Shown: positions 13,495-25,313 of the stretch, in pieces
How positions within the stretch are numbered: position 1 is the stretch's first letter
Layout: the number at the start of each line of letters is the position of its first letter
Assembly: GCA_013397845.1 (NCBI GenBank)
Contig: VZTG01008661.1
Location: 124,001 to 188,000, forward strand
Source of the DNA: Melanocharis versteri
Taxonomy: Eukaryota > Chordata > Aves > Passeriformes > Melanocharitidae
DNA length: 64,000 bases
Direction: 5' to 3'
The notes under the pieces: generated by a model
Seen by the model: the letters and a program-made list of their open reading frames with translations, nothing else
What the model was told of the DNA's origin: nothing
Databases searched by the model: none
Program-made: the position numbers and the translations under genes

Positions 13495-13850
13495 TATTTG
13501 ATGACAATATATTTCAAAATTATCAAAGTCAGCTGTCAAAGAAATTAGATTAGTCATTACTAGTCTTCAGTAGTTCCCATGAGAACCTTGAACAGTTGGT
13601 GGCTCTTCTTAAAAGATTAGAGTAAGCCTTGTAATGTGTCGTGATGAAAGTGGTAAAGATTTGGAATAAAGGGCAGAGTGCTGTCTTTATTTCTGAAAGT
13701 AGATGGTTTCTAATTGAGACTTTTAATTGTACTGAATTTTATCAGTCTGTGATACAGAAAACATTGGAAAAGGGCCTATATCTTTCTGTGAACTGCTGGA
13801 AATGGCATTTTGAATTCATTCCTCTGAAAGAATCTGGTTCCTAGCAGCCA
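13495..13850. other. AT-rich motif-dense stretch, candidate conserved non-coding element
   Basis: Evenly AT-rich unique sequence without simple repeats, holding AGCTGTCAAAG, AATTAGATTAG and TTTTAATTG. These resemble MEIS/TGIF, paired-like and homeobox sites. One 67-codon frame (13641-13844) crosses it but has no family resemblance. The call rests only on composition and motif density. Confidence 0.25.
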
Positions 13851-14092
13851 GTGTCAATGCCAGCAGATATTCTTATTTCCACACCATTTCTCCTTGTTCT
13901 CTTACTAATGCCAAGATGAGAAATTATGCTGATACGCGTTCACAGGGCTAATTATTACGAACTGGATCCTGCAGTCTTATCAGTGAAGTTGAAACAAAAT
14001 TGGCAATATAATATCCATGACCTAAAAGTAAAGTTAGGGAATTTCAAAGCAAAATGAGATGAAGCGTTAGCCATCATGACTGCTGGTGTGCA

Positions 14093-14114
14093 ATATAATA
14101 ATAATAAAAAAAAA
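14093..14114. repeat. (ATA)n/A-rich low-complexity tract
   Basis: Four to five AAT units run into nine A bases. Confidence 0.85.
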
Positions 14115-14214
14115 TATTCATTGACGGTTTTATTCCTTCCACAACTGGAAACTTCTATGATGTGAAGCACCGTGTGTAAAAATGAAAATCCTATAAATTA
14201 AAATAATAAAGGAT

Positions 14215-14580
14215 ATCACTTAGGTAATATTTAATCCAAAGAGGTATTCAGATAATCTAGAATATCTGAGAACAATGATTTCTTCAAAGCATTAGAAAAG
14301 ATTTCTCTTTGAAATGGCTTGTTTGAAGTCTTTTTGCACAGCCATAAAACAAAAGGCTCTCTGTTTAAAGGATTACATCTAAGGAGCCCTTTTTTCTTGC
14401 ATTTATTTGTTGGAAAATGCTGATGGGGGAGACCCCTAAACTGCAACGGAGAGTATTATGACTGTCATTTCAAAGGAGACTGATAACTTCTTTAGATCTT
14501 TCTCCAGCAGTGAGGTAATCATGCAACCTTGTCCTTTCATTATGATTTCTTAGCCCAAAATTTATCAAAGAGCAAAATTT
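14215..14580. other. Motif-dense stretch, candidate conserved non-coding element
   Basis: Unique AT-rich sequence with repeated TTCAAAG/CTTTGAA cores (near 14283, 14309 and 14471) and an ATCAAAG near 14564. These resemble TCF/LEF or SOX sites. No open frame of note crosses it. Whether it is conserved cannot be judged from one genome. Confidence 0.3.
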
Positions 14581-14996
14581 TATAATGCTCTTTTTTAAAG
14601 AGCATTTTGGTGTTCTTCACTGTCAATGCTTTCTTTTCAATTTTTTCTCTTTATCCATCCCTGAAGCACATACCTCAGACAACACAAAAGGACTTAAACC
14701 CTTAAAAGTATATAATAGCATGGGGCTTATAAAAAGCAAGGTACCTGATGACCAAGTTCTCAGACTCCTTACTTGTGTGATTGTCTACATGCTGTTCAGG
14801 CCATTTTTTCATTACATGTGAAAAGTCATAATATTAACACTGCACCGTGTTAACACTATGCTGAATGGCTTTGGGTTATGTGGGGTCCTCACGAAAGCAG
14901 CTTTTTTTCCTGATGTACCCAGCCAATGCAGTCCCTCCAAAATTATCGCAGCAGCAACAGCAGTAACATTTAAAGTTCCTATAGCCAGGGGGTTTT

Positions 14997-15532
14997 AAGG
15001 AGAGAAGGGATACCTGGGGGCATTTTCCTGGCTGCCAGTGGCACAAAGGCTGTGGAAATGTAGCCAAGGGTTCCTATGGCCAGTCCCTGGCTGGACCAAA
15101 GTTGTGGTTGGAATCTCGCCCAGCCTGCAAACAGTTCCTGGTTTTCCAGAAGAATTGCAGGCTCTCTGTAGTGAATTTAAGTTTCCAGGCTTTTCCCAGC
15201 TGTCCTCCACAAACCCCAATAGAAGCAGCCATGGTGTCTTTGGCTGTACCAGCAGCAGTGAGGTGGTGAGAACAGGGATCCCAGCTCCAGGGCTGCCCAG
15301 AATCACTCACAGCACTTGAATTTAGCACTAAGTTTTGGCCCTGACCAGCCCTTCCAGATAATGCTGAGGCACTGTCTGGGAGACAGTCAGGCCAGAGAAC
15401 ATTCCCAGGTGGTGATTATGGAAAAGGCTTCCCTGTTTTGGGAAGGAAAGGGGATGGAGTCCGGCCAGATGGATGCAAATGTATTTCTTGCCCTCATGGC
15501 CAACAGTCCCTGCGGTTCAGGGATTTCCTGAG
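14997..15532. other. GC-richer block with sharp edges
   Basis: About 540 bases are markedly richer in G and C than both AT-rich flanks. Overlapping open frames exist on both strands (93, 103 and 84 codons), which argues for composition rather than coding. The sharp edges would fit an old insertion of an unrecognised element. No terminal repeats or target duplication were seen. Confidence 0.25.
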
Positions 15533-15584
15533 TCAGAGCTGGAATCTTTTAGGGAGTTTGACTGTTCTTAATTATTTTATATTC

Positions 15585-15700
15585 CATGAATTTGTCCAAA
15601 TGCGTGTGAGATCCATGGAAAGCTTTAGCATCCTTCACATCCTTTGGCAAGCAGTTCCACTGCTCATTTCAGTGTTATTAATACCATACTTAAATGTAAG
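15585..15700 (-). mobile_element. Ancient CR1-like LINE scrap
   Basis: The plus-strand wording around TCACATCCTTTGGCAAGCAG, followed by TTCCACTGCTCA, resembles the antisense of the CR1 reverse-transcriptase C-terminal region, where old amniote copies read like CACATCCTGTGGCAATGAG then TTCCAC. It is highly diverged and short, so it is very old. It is the only transposon-like piece I found left of 34 kb. Confidence 0.4.
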
Positions 15701-15819
15701 TGATAATAAATCTATCATGCCTTGGCAAAATCTTCCAGGGGGTAATAGTTTTAATAACTGTTGAAAAGGTTTGCTGGGCTTGCTGTCTGAGTATGCCTAG
15801 CTTCAAATTTCAGCAACTT

Positions 15820-16560
15820 GGTTCCTGTTAATGGCTTGTCCATTAGCTGGTAAAAAAGAAATATATTACCAGATACTTTCTCTGAGTAAACTGTGATGAA
15901 ACCACCCCTTAACCTTCTCCTTTATGTAATAAATCAGCTGAGTTCCCGAAATCTCTCCTTAAGAGGCATGCTTTCAAACCGCCAATAATTACACTAAATA
16001 TGTTGAGGCATGATTTTCCTCTCAAAAGGAGCCCTTTTTGGCTGCATAAAACACACCTTGATGGAAATAAGTAACATTCACTCTCTCATTAGTTTTTGAC
16101 ATTATGAAGATGTTACAGAGAAACCTTTGGCCTGTCTCCAGGCCAAATAAACAATTTCACAATTAGCATCCCGGAATATCCCCTTATGAGCAAACTGTGC
16201 TCCAAAATAAAAGTGGATTTTAGTCCAAAAATGTTAGTCTGAGTTCAAAGCGTGCTAAGGAATATAAACAACTTATTCAGCACTATATGCTTTGGAAATT
16301 TTTTCCATGGAGACAAGCTCTTTCTGAACACAAGAATGGCACTAATTTGTTCATATGCATATAATTAACTTCATTCCACTGATTTTCTTGGAGATCTGTT
16401 AGAAGACAAGGAGTGATCTTTATACTTCACACCATAAAATGTGAAACAGCGGATCTTCTTACAAGATATATATTGCCAAAGGAAATAAAAATCCATCATT
16501 AGAGTTCTATTGATTTAGCAGTAGAAATACTTGGTGTTTCATGTTAGATCTGATTTTCAG
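15820..16560. other. AT-rich motif-dense stretch, candidate conserved non-coding elements
   Basis: Unique AT-rich sequence without simple repeats. Motif-like cores include GCCAATAATTACA near 15981, a CCTTTGGCC...GGCCAAA inverted pair near 16126-16146, and CATATGCATATAATTAA near 16353, which resembles octamer/POU sites. No open frame is long enough to explain it. The call is inference from composition. Confidence 0.3.
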
Positions 16561-19500
16561 GTGTATTTTTTCTCACACCCCCATATTGTTCTCTTGTATA
16601 AGACTCATGTTGAAACGTGATCTTCTGGTTGAATGAAATGGTGAAAACTGAAAAGTAGGCATGCAATAAATTTGTTTCATAGTGATTATACAGTGATGAT
16701 TGCTACTGAAAAAATTGACCACTCTTTCAATCTTGATTTTCAAGTTCACACCACTCCTTAGACTTCCAGGCATATACTGTAGGAAGGAATATATCTTCCC
16801 AAATGCTAATCTTTCATTTTACACATCCACCTTGCCAAATCTTATGGCTCAATTTACTCTGCAGGGATTTCATCTTCTGTAGTGCTGACACTCAAAGCAT
16901 TCCCTGCACCGAGATGTAAATAACATTCCCATACACTGTATTTCCAGAATCCTCACTGAGGCATGAATGAGTACCTTTTGAGCAAAAACTGGTGAGAGGA
17001 CTTTCCAAAACAGACAACTTGGAGTGATATTACCACAGAGAATTATTACTGCACAAGTAAAAGTATGTTTTCAAACTCCCCAGAGTGCCTCCACAGATTC
17101 AGACATTGTGCAAGTAAAATGTGTGGTATCTGAAGCTCGGAAGGAGCTGTTCATAGCAGAAGATCCAAATGCACATGAGAAATGTGCGTAGGATTCTCTG
17201 TTAAGAGCCGAGATCTTCAAAGAAACACAACCTTCACACTTGTGCATTGCACCAGGTTTCACCAAAGCCCTGCTGGAAACCAGTGCTTTCACCTTGTGAA
17301 AATATCGAGTTTCAATCTTTATGGTGGGAACCTGAACCCTGAATATGAGCAAGATGATTCTCTTCTTCAGAGGCACACCAGTTTTCACATATTACACATT
17401 TGAGCAGTCACTTGAGTCAGAGGACTGACAAACTAAATTCCTACCACGTGGTATGTACAAATCAGGCAAGAGAATGCCATTTTGCTAATTCTCTCTTCCT
17501 TTATTAAAATTAAACTTTAACATATGATTAGAATCCATTTTGACATTTATTTCAAGAGAAACAAGACCATTACAGTTGCACTTGTTCAACAGCTACAAAA
17601 AAAATTCAGGTATGTCAAGATTGTCAAACAGCGTTATTATGGGAATTTTCTAGGTTGCTAATACTTTAATAGCAATAATCTTGCTTTGCAACTAACATCC
17701 AAACAGACACTCGTGTATTTCAAACATTCTTTTGAAATTTAGTTCATTATCATAAGGTTGACCCTCACCTCGCAGGACCTCTCCCCCATGGTGACATGTG
17801 TTAATCTCAGGGGAAAGGGCTCAAAGCTCTCAAACAAGTCAGGCTGAAGTGTGATTCCACTTACCTCTTCTGTATTTTTTTTCACACCTACTTTTCTCAT
17901 CATCAGTTTCAGCTTCCCTGTAAAATAGATTTTTTATTTAATTTTGCTTCATGTCTCCAGCACTGCAATTTAATGTCACCCTCTTTAATTTAAAAGAACA
18001 TTGTTTTACAGAAGAAAGCAAGAAAGCAAGCAAGCCTTTCAATCTTTCCTACATTTTTCTCTGGAGGGCAAATTTCTTTTAATCACTTTCCTGAGCATAA
18101 TTTAGCACAGGTAATTATACCTCAAAACAAAAGGAAGTGAATCAATGCATTACTTTGATTTTAGGAAATACTAAATATAGTCAGTCTAAGGATTTCTTAC
18201 TACCCTTTTGATACAGTTGTCATTGCCAAGGACCAAAGTACTTCTGAGCAGAGAGTAAATAAGATGATGTGGCACTTGTTACGGAACAGCCTTTGTGAAA
18301 TGCAGGATTGGTGTCCGGAGGCATCATGGTTCAGGTCTAACCTGTCAGCCTGATGCAAAATAACACACACATAGATTCTGGCACATTGCTGCAGCCCTAC
18401 TTTACAGAAAAATAACTGTTTTGTTTGCTGTTTTTATTACCACAGTCATCCTAGATCACGCTTGTATCCTAAACACCAGACCATCCTAAATCTGTGCAAC
18501 TGCTGTTATGCAGAAAAGAAAGGATATTCCCTGAAAGACAAGCGATCCTGTCTCCACGGAGTGATCTCCTGAGCAGCAGAGTAACAGCCTGCAGGTCACC
18601 ATACCTGTCTCTAAGGGCTTCCTCCCTCTCTGGCCCTGGTTTCCAATAACTTAGTGCCCCCTCAATGTCACACATCTCCACTACACCCTTTGTGGCTGAT
18701 GAGAAGCTGGTTTGCTGTGCTGTTCCTCACAAGGGTCACTCTCCAGCCATGCAAGCATTTCCCTCCCACTGGTGACCCATCATGCTGATTTTGCAATGTC
18801 CTTATTTACTTACAGTCTTTATTAATTTGTCCGCTCTCACTTCCTAAGGTATTGTACTGCACACTAGGATAAAACAAAGGAAAATATTAACCAGGATTAA
18901 TAGCACTATTATAACCCAATGAATCCCATAGAATTGCAATGGCTAAGGGAGAACATTAAATTGCAGATGAAGAACATACCCAGGAAACACAAGATGATGG
19001 AAACCAGCATCTTTTTTTCAAGAGTTATTCACAACTAAGCAGCTGCAATAGATCCTTCATGTACCCGTCACTGGACCTGCAAGTTTTGGTAAAATTAGCT
19101 GAATTTTGCCTTTGGCTGAGGATGTCAGGAGAATGAAGGGGTTTTGTACTGAGTTCTCCATTTTCTACAACTTGTGTGCTTGGTCATACGCGGTGGGAAC
19201 TGACATTGCCAGTTGATCTGGTGAAGAGCCAAGTAGCATTAAGCACTTTTGGAGCCCAAATCCACTTTTCCAAGGAGAGACAGGCACCTGGGATTGGACC
19301 CACAAAGGGCGTAGGTTGCTCAGCACTGAGGTACACAGCAGTCGGTTCCCAGGCACTTGCTGTCTCCAACAGGGCTGAGCCAGGCATTTGGGCTCCTTAA
19401 ACAGAATTTCCTGGAAACAGGAGCCACAAACCAGCCCAGCGGGCAAGGAGCCACGTAAGCCAGTCACAAAGAAATCTTGAGGTGGTGTCAAGCCTTACCC

Positions 19501-19764
19501 CATCCAAGGGTGCTGTACTTGGATGGTGTTCACAGCCCTGTGGGGTGGAGAACCCCATTCCCACCCCCACTTGAGTGCCTTTTTCCCATAATACACAACC
19601 CCAGGATGCAGGAAATAGGAGTTCACATCATTCCCTGGCCTAAGGAAATGTCTGCACATCAGAGACCTAGTTTCAGGGTTGTATTTTTTCCTTCAGGGCG
19701 AAAAAGGAAGATGCAGAGCATCTGAACTGCAAAACTTGCCACTGTGAAAAGCTTTTCCAGTTCT
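16561..19764. other. Non-coding stretch, nothing recognised
   Basis: No exon, RNA gene or transposon was recognised. The longest frames (105-108 codons at 17071-17388 and 19165-19491, both minus) resemble nothing. The segment 17500-18130 is AT-rich and includes a GAAAGCAA repeat. Confidence 0.55.
18011..18035. repeat. (AAGAAAGC)n-like short repeat
   Basis: Three diverged units of AAGAAAGC/AAGC in a 25-base purine-rich stretch. Confidence 0.7.
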
Positions 19765-19833
19765 GGTTTTGGTTGGGGTTTTTTTTTGGTGTTTGTGTTT
19801 GTTTGTTTGTTTTGGTTTGTTTTGTTTTGTTTG
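19765..19833. repeat. T/G-rich low-complexity tract, (GTTT)n and (GTTTT)n
   Basis: Nearly 70 bases are only T and G, made of a T9 run, GTTT units and GTTTT units. Confidence 0.9.
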
Positions 19834-22296
19834 ACAAAGCACATAACAAAAGGGGAAAAGAACATTAAATTTTGGCCAGAATAAAAATCTGTTCTGAGTG
19901 AAAAGGGAATTTTCCCTTCCTCTGTCCCATGAAAACTACACAGGGACTCTTGCTGTTCAAGGAGTAACTTTATACATCTCTAAAACCCCTCTGCCCCTTG
20001 GGTAAAATGCTAGGGGTGTATTAGAAACAACCAGCAACACCTTATATTGCAACCCTCTGCTAAAAGCAGTGGTGATGAAACAACCACCAAAACTGTGGTC
20101 TGTGGTGAAAACAGGAGCTGTTGAAGGGCCTGGCCCAGCAAGACCATGAGCTGCAGCCCTGTGCCAAGGATCACAGCAGGAAGGCTGAGGATTTCCCACT
20201 GGGGAAGATCCTTTGGCAGCTTGTGTGTTGTCTGCTGAAGCCTGGTCCTCCCACCAGTCTCCCCAGGACCCACCTTCTCGATGCTCCCTCCCAGCAATGT
20301 TCTACGGCAAGGAAAAGGACAACAAAGCCAATTCCAAGTGACAACCCTCCATGAATGTGTCCACACCCCGCTGTCTCCACTGCCTGCAGCTGGAGCACAC
20401 GAGGCCCTCAGATACAGTCTGAGTCCTCAGCTGCCTGAAGCACGGAGGAAAAGCTTTGGGGGTGGGCTCTCCCTCTTGTCCCACTTTGACTTCTTTCTTT
20501 GAACTGTGCTAGAAGTTTTCTTTTCCTGATCTGTAGTTAATCTGCTCACAAAGTCGCACAGAATATGCAATAAAAAATGTAACAGGCTTTTTTTTTTGTT
20601 GTCTGCTTTTTGACAGCTTTTGGAAGAGAAACCTAACTTCTGGCTTCTTGCCAGGAGGATTATGCTGTTTCACTTATGAAGAATGCATTTTTCGTAAGCA
20701 AGTATTTTACATTGCAAACTCTGGGCTCTTATTCCAGACAGATAGACTACTTTTATTAAAGTTTCCTCCAAGATCTCAGCTGGCTTTTAAGTCCATGAGT
20801 GTTAACCTAGAAATACTGTACTTAGAGAACTGCACACCAAGGTATATTCATCAGGTCTGGGGCTGCTCTCACACTGAAGTAACCCTTTAGAACTTAAAAA
20901 AGAAATTACAATACAGTCATAAAAGTGAACACATTTGAGTATAACGTACAATTATAGAGCCTGTACTTGGTCTCAGAAGGCTGTGATTGTGACCTGTGGC
21001 TGTGGCTGGGCAGGAAACGCTTTTCCTGCCTTGTGAATATTCCTGGGATTTCAGAAATTACTCCCATTTCCATATGTAGAAAAAAGAGAGTTATTTACAG
21101 CTTTCATTTAAATGAAAGAGCAGAGAGACAGGCAGACAGCCCACAGGGCTGTGGTTAGGGCTCTCACCTAGGATGAAAGGGATTTAGGATCAGATTAGCT
21201 GTGCTTGCTGTGGTTTGCAGAGGGGACAGGGGTGCTGGGCTCTCAGAGGCACCGAGTGCTCATTAGGCTGCTGGCTTTTTCAGCCCTCTCAGTTGAAGAT
21301 TTTCAGTTTTGCACAGATCATTAACTGTTCACCAGATCAGGGACTTGAACCTAATTAATCTCCATGGGAGACTGATGCCAAACCATCTGCTTTAGGCACC
21401 CAAACAGGTTAGGCACGACAAGCACCAGTCGGAGGGTAAGGCCTCGCAGGAGTGATTCAGCTGCCCAGCTCCCGGAGCAGACTCCTGGCAGGGCTCCTGG
21501 CACGCCGGCACTGCTGGGCCTGTCTGCTGTGCCCACGCCAGCAGCTACCTCTGTCTGCCCACCGAGGGCAATGCTGAAGGGGCACTTTGTGAGGGGATGC
21601 ACCGAGAGCCAGCCCAGGGAACAGGTGCTGGCTGTGTCACCCGTCCCTGAGGTGCAAGCAGCAGGTCCTGCTCCACCGGGACCTCAGAAACCTGAACACG
21701 GGTGAGTCCCTCTGCACAGCGTCTCTACCCTGCCCCCTCACCCACAGCAGCCCTCAGAGGGACAAGAGCTAGCCTCCAGGCCAGAAACTCGGCTGAAATA
21801 GAGATGGTTTCTGTCCTTCACAGACAAGCCATGCCATTGCTGTGGTAGAACTCGCGGGAGTGGAAAAGGCGACCCAAGTTGGGTTCAAGGTAGTCTCCTG
21901 AGAAAAGGACCCTATGACTCTCCCCACACCCAGCACCACCTACAGCCCTTGCCAGTGGTCGCAAATAAAATCCTCCTTACTCCTTTCTCACCTGCTCCTT
22001 GCACACTTGTATCATGCTCACTGGCCTACATAATGCTCAGTGAGCCAAAGGAAGGCTCTCAGGTTTCTCCAGCTCCAGAAACTGCCCTCATTTAAAAGAT
22101 TTCCTAAGTTTTACCTAGGTTGCCTGTGTCATGGGAAGCTAGGCCAGAAGGGAATCTCACCTAGTCTCCTGCATATCATAAGAAATTAATTCTCTAAAAA
22201 TGCCCTAGCATGAGCCCAGTTCAGAGGAACAAAGTGCTACATTTCAGCATTTGTTTTTTTATCCCTCTTTGTTCTTGTCTGCTTATTTTTTCTCTA

Positions 22297-22298
<2 letters not shown>
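19834..22298. other. Non-coding stretch, no gene recognised
   Basis: No gene or transposon was recognised. Positions 20100-20480 and 21400-21750 are GC-richer and carry overlapping open frames on both strands up to 118 codons, none resembling a family. Confidence 0.5.
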
Positions 22299-22329
<31 letters not shown>

Positions 22330-22355
22330 NAAAAAAAAAAAAAAAAAAAAAAAAA
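22299..22355. repeat. 57-base poly-A run with one ambiguous base
   Basis: The run is uninterrupted A from 22299 to 22355 except for an N at 22330. CR1 does not make A tails, and the sequence just upstream matches no transcript I recognise. It is either a simple homopolymer or the tail of an unrecognised retrocopy. The N and the length suggest the assembly did not resolve the true length. Confidence 0.95.
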
Positions 22356-24077
22356 GCAAAATGAGGGTGCAGGAGAGGTAGAATTTGAATGGAAAACTCC
22401 TACTTAAAAGTACTTTAACTTAGGTTGTTACTCTGGGGAAGAGAGAAAGGGCCTGGAAAAAAATGTGAAAGAAAATATTTTCTATATTTATTTTTTCACT
22501 TTCTTTGTCAAAGTCGTTTTCATGTCAGGAAGTTTGCTTGTACACAGCCCTCTCACTGGGACCAGCCCTGCTGTGGGAGCTCAGCCCCCATAACATTGCA
22601 CGTTCTGTAACCCAGACATCTCAAAAGGGGTACCCAAATCAGGGCTTAAAATACTCCTCATCTTTTCGTGGAGCTGCTCTAGAGTGGGGCTGGTGACAGG
22701 CTGGCCAGGGATACATTTGCAAATGAGTGCTCTTGAGGTGAAAATCTAATGAGTGAAATTTAACAGTACATGATTTTCGATGTCTCTCACTACAGAAGTC
22801 AGCATTTCGTGTTGAGTTTTCCAGGAATATCTTTAGGATGAGTTACAAATATACAACAAGTTACAACACGCAGCCTGCACAGATCATCCCTTGACTCCAT
22901 GGTGGCCCCAGGTGCTTATTGTGAAACAATTTCCAAAGTCTTATTTATCATATTTACTCTTTAAAGTCAATATTGCCTGGTTTCAAACTCACTATTGTCT
23001 TGTCCAATTTGATATTCTGTTTAAAGCAAAAGCAAATTATACCTCAGAGAACTCAGAGAAGATGACTAGAAGGGAAGATACCCTGGCTCACCTGGGGGGT
23101 GAGAGTTCCCCCTCCTGGGGCCAAAATGATCTGTTCATGAGCACAAGTACTCTGTTCTGGGTACCTCTGGCCTGGCCAGCTGCTCTCTTTGACCTTCACC
23201 CCCTGCATCTCACATCCAATTAATCTGTTAATGCATTTATTTAAGGGCTTGACTTTGGTTTTTGAGCTTTCAGAAGTAGTTTCCATCAGTGGCTAACATG
23301 CTGGGGTGAGTAGACACAAAACGAAATGGAAGAACCAGAATTTAGCCCAATGATGACAACCCCAAGAAACTCCATATTAATGGGAACAGCTGAGAATACT
23401 GTTTTGGTAGGGTTTACTTCTGAAATCCTCAAACATAGGTTGGTCTTGGACTTTCACCTTTTTCAGAAAATCCTGGCCAAGACACTTTGTAGAGATGCAT
23501 AAAATTAGATGGGTAGACAACATCAAAAATAGATTAAAAAAAAAAATTGAATTCCTCTCTTATGCCTTCCCTGCATTTTAGCTGAGCTGGACAAAGGCAG
23601 CAGAGCTCCTGCAAGGAGGATCACGTAATGCCTCACCAGTCACTGCAGAGCAAAATGAAAGTGGGGAAAAATTCATTTCTTTAGGGGATGAAATGAGCCT
23701 CACTCTTTAATTCCATTAACTGCTCTGTTTCTCCGAGGCATTCTGCAGGCAGCAAGAGAATAAGAAAGATCCATTTCACATGGTGAAAAGCACATCTTTG
23801 GAAAGAAACTCCTGAAAATGGGTGGCTTGAGGTAGAGCAGGTACAGCAGCTGTAAAATTATTCTGCTATTTAGGTTGGAATTCTAATATTTTATTGTATG
23901 CCTTGACACAGAGTTTTCTTATATGTTTTCAGAGAAGATCTTGTAACTGGAGTATAATGAGCAAAAAGTAGAATGACCTTTTTTTTCCTCTGGTTTATGT
24001 CTTGGGATTTTTTTTAACCCTTGATCTTAGTCTCATAGTTGTCTTTAGCATAGTCACTAGACGGAGGACAGACTGTG

Positions 24078-24099
24078 CACACACAAATACACACACACA
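24078..24099. repeat. (CA)n microsatellite, interrupted
   Basis: CA units are interrupted by AAAT. Confidence 0.85.
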
Positions 24100-24256
24100 G
24101 AAACAAGCAGTTGCTTTCGTAATATCTGCCATCCATCCAAATCCACTCTGCCTTTTCTTCAAATAGACAGTGTTGTTAGCTTTACCTTTACCCTTCAATT
24201 ACCAAGCACGTCATGAGTCTTGCAGCACTCCCTCAACTTCAGAGCAGCATGGAGCT

Positions 24257-24288
24257 CAAACAAACAAACAAAAACAAACAAGCAAACA
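24257..24288. repeat. (CAAA)n microsatellite
   Basis: About seven CAAA units, with one AAAA and one GCAA variant. Confidence 0.9.
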
Positions 24289-25275
24289 GACTACTTCCCT
24301 GGATTTCCATGCATACTGGTGATATAGAGCAGAGAGGAGACTGCAAAGTGGGAAACATGACTCTTAGAGTTCAGTGTGGATTTTAGTTCTCTCTCATTTT
24401 GGGTTCTTGCATGACTTTGAGAATTCTTTTGTAATGTAAAGGTGGTAAATTCTGATTATGTGATTCCTTCCTATTCAGCAAGTCTTACTTTACACATCTA
24501 TCCTGTAGAGTTTTGCTAAGGTGGATATCACTGACCAGAACAGAGATGGTGTGAATGGTCTTAGAAACGTGACATGTTTGAGACCTACCACCAAAGTCAC
24601 CCACACAGATAATATTCAGGGAGTTCCTACCCAATCTTATGAACTCGGATATCTGTGAAATGCAATGAAAACCCTTCCTCACCATCAGCAGTCCCATAAC
24701 CCTCCAGGAGCTGCTGCATGGATGCACAGTGTGAGACCCTGCTTCTCTCGCAGGTCACATCTGTGAGCATCTCTTCATCCAGTGTCCCTGGAGGTACATT
24801 CAGTGCCTTTGGAGCTCCAGTGATTCACATGGCTGAGCACTCAGCTTTGAGCTGAGCATGTCCTCCAGGGTCTCCCTGCAAGTACGGGACAGACACTTCC
24901 CTACCAGAGATTCACAGCATGAAACCTGCTCCCTTTTGGGGGAGGTGAAAAGAAACATTTTCACTGTATCCAAGAGCATTGCTTTCATATTTGAAATCTC
25001 TTCAGCTCTCTGAGCTCCTTCCAAACACAAGAGCAAACAGAATCTGTGCAGTGGCATATTCTCAGCTCTCTAAGACCCTGGAGCTTTTGTTTGAGAAGAT
25101 ACAAACACCTTATTCACATCATGGTTCTCACCTGCAGATCAGTCAGGCTGTTCAAATGCCACCCCAGTAAACCACTTTACTGTTCCAAGGAGATGAAGCA
25201 TGTGCTATGCAGAGTGAAATTACCATTGCCCAAATGGCACACTTAATGGCAGTGCAGAAAGTTGTAGGAAATGTG

Positions 25276-25313
25276 TAATAATACAACAATAATAATGATA
25301 AAAAAATTAAAAG
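25276..25313. repeat. AAT-rich low-complexity tract
   Basis: A mixture of AAT units and A runs with single G and C interruptions. Confidence 0.75.
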
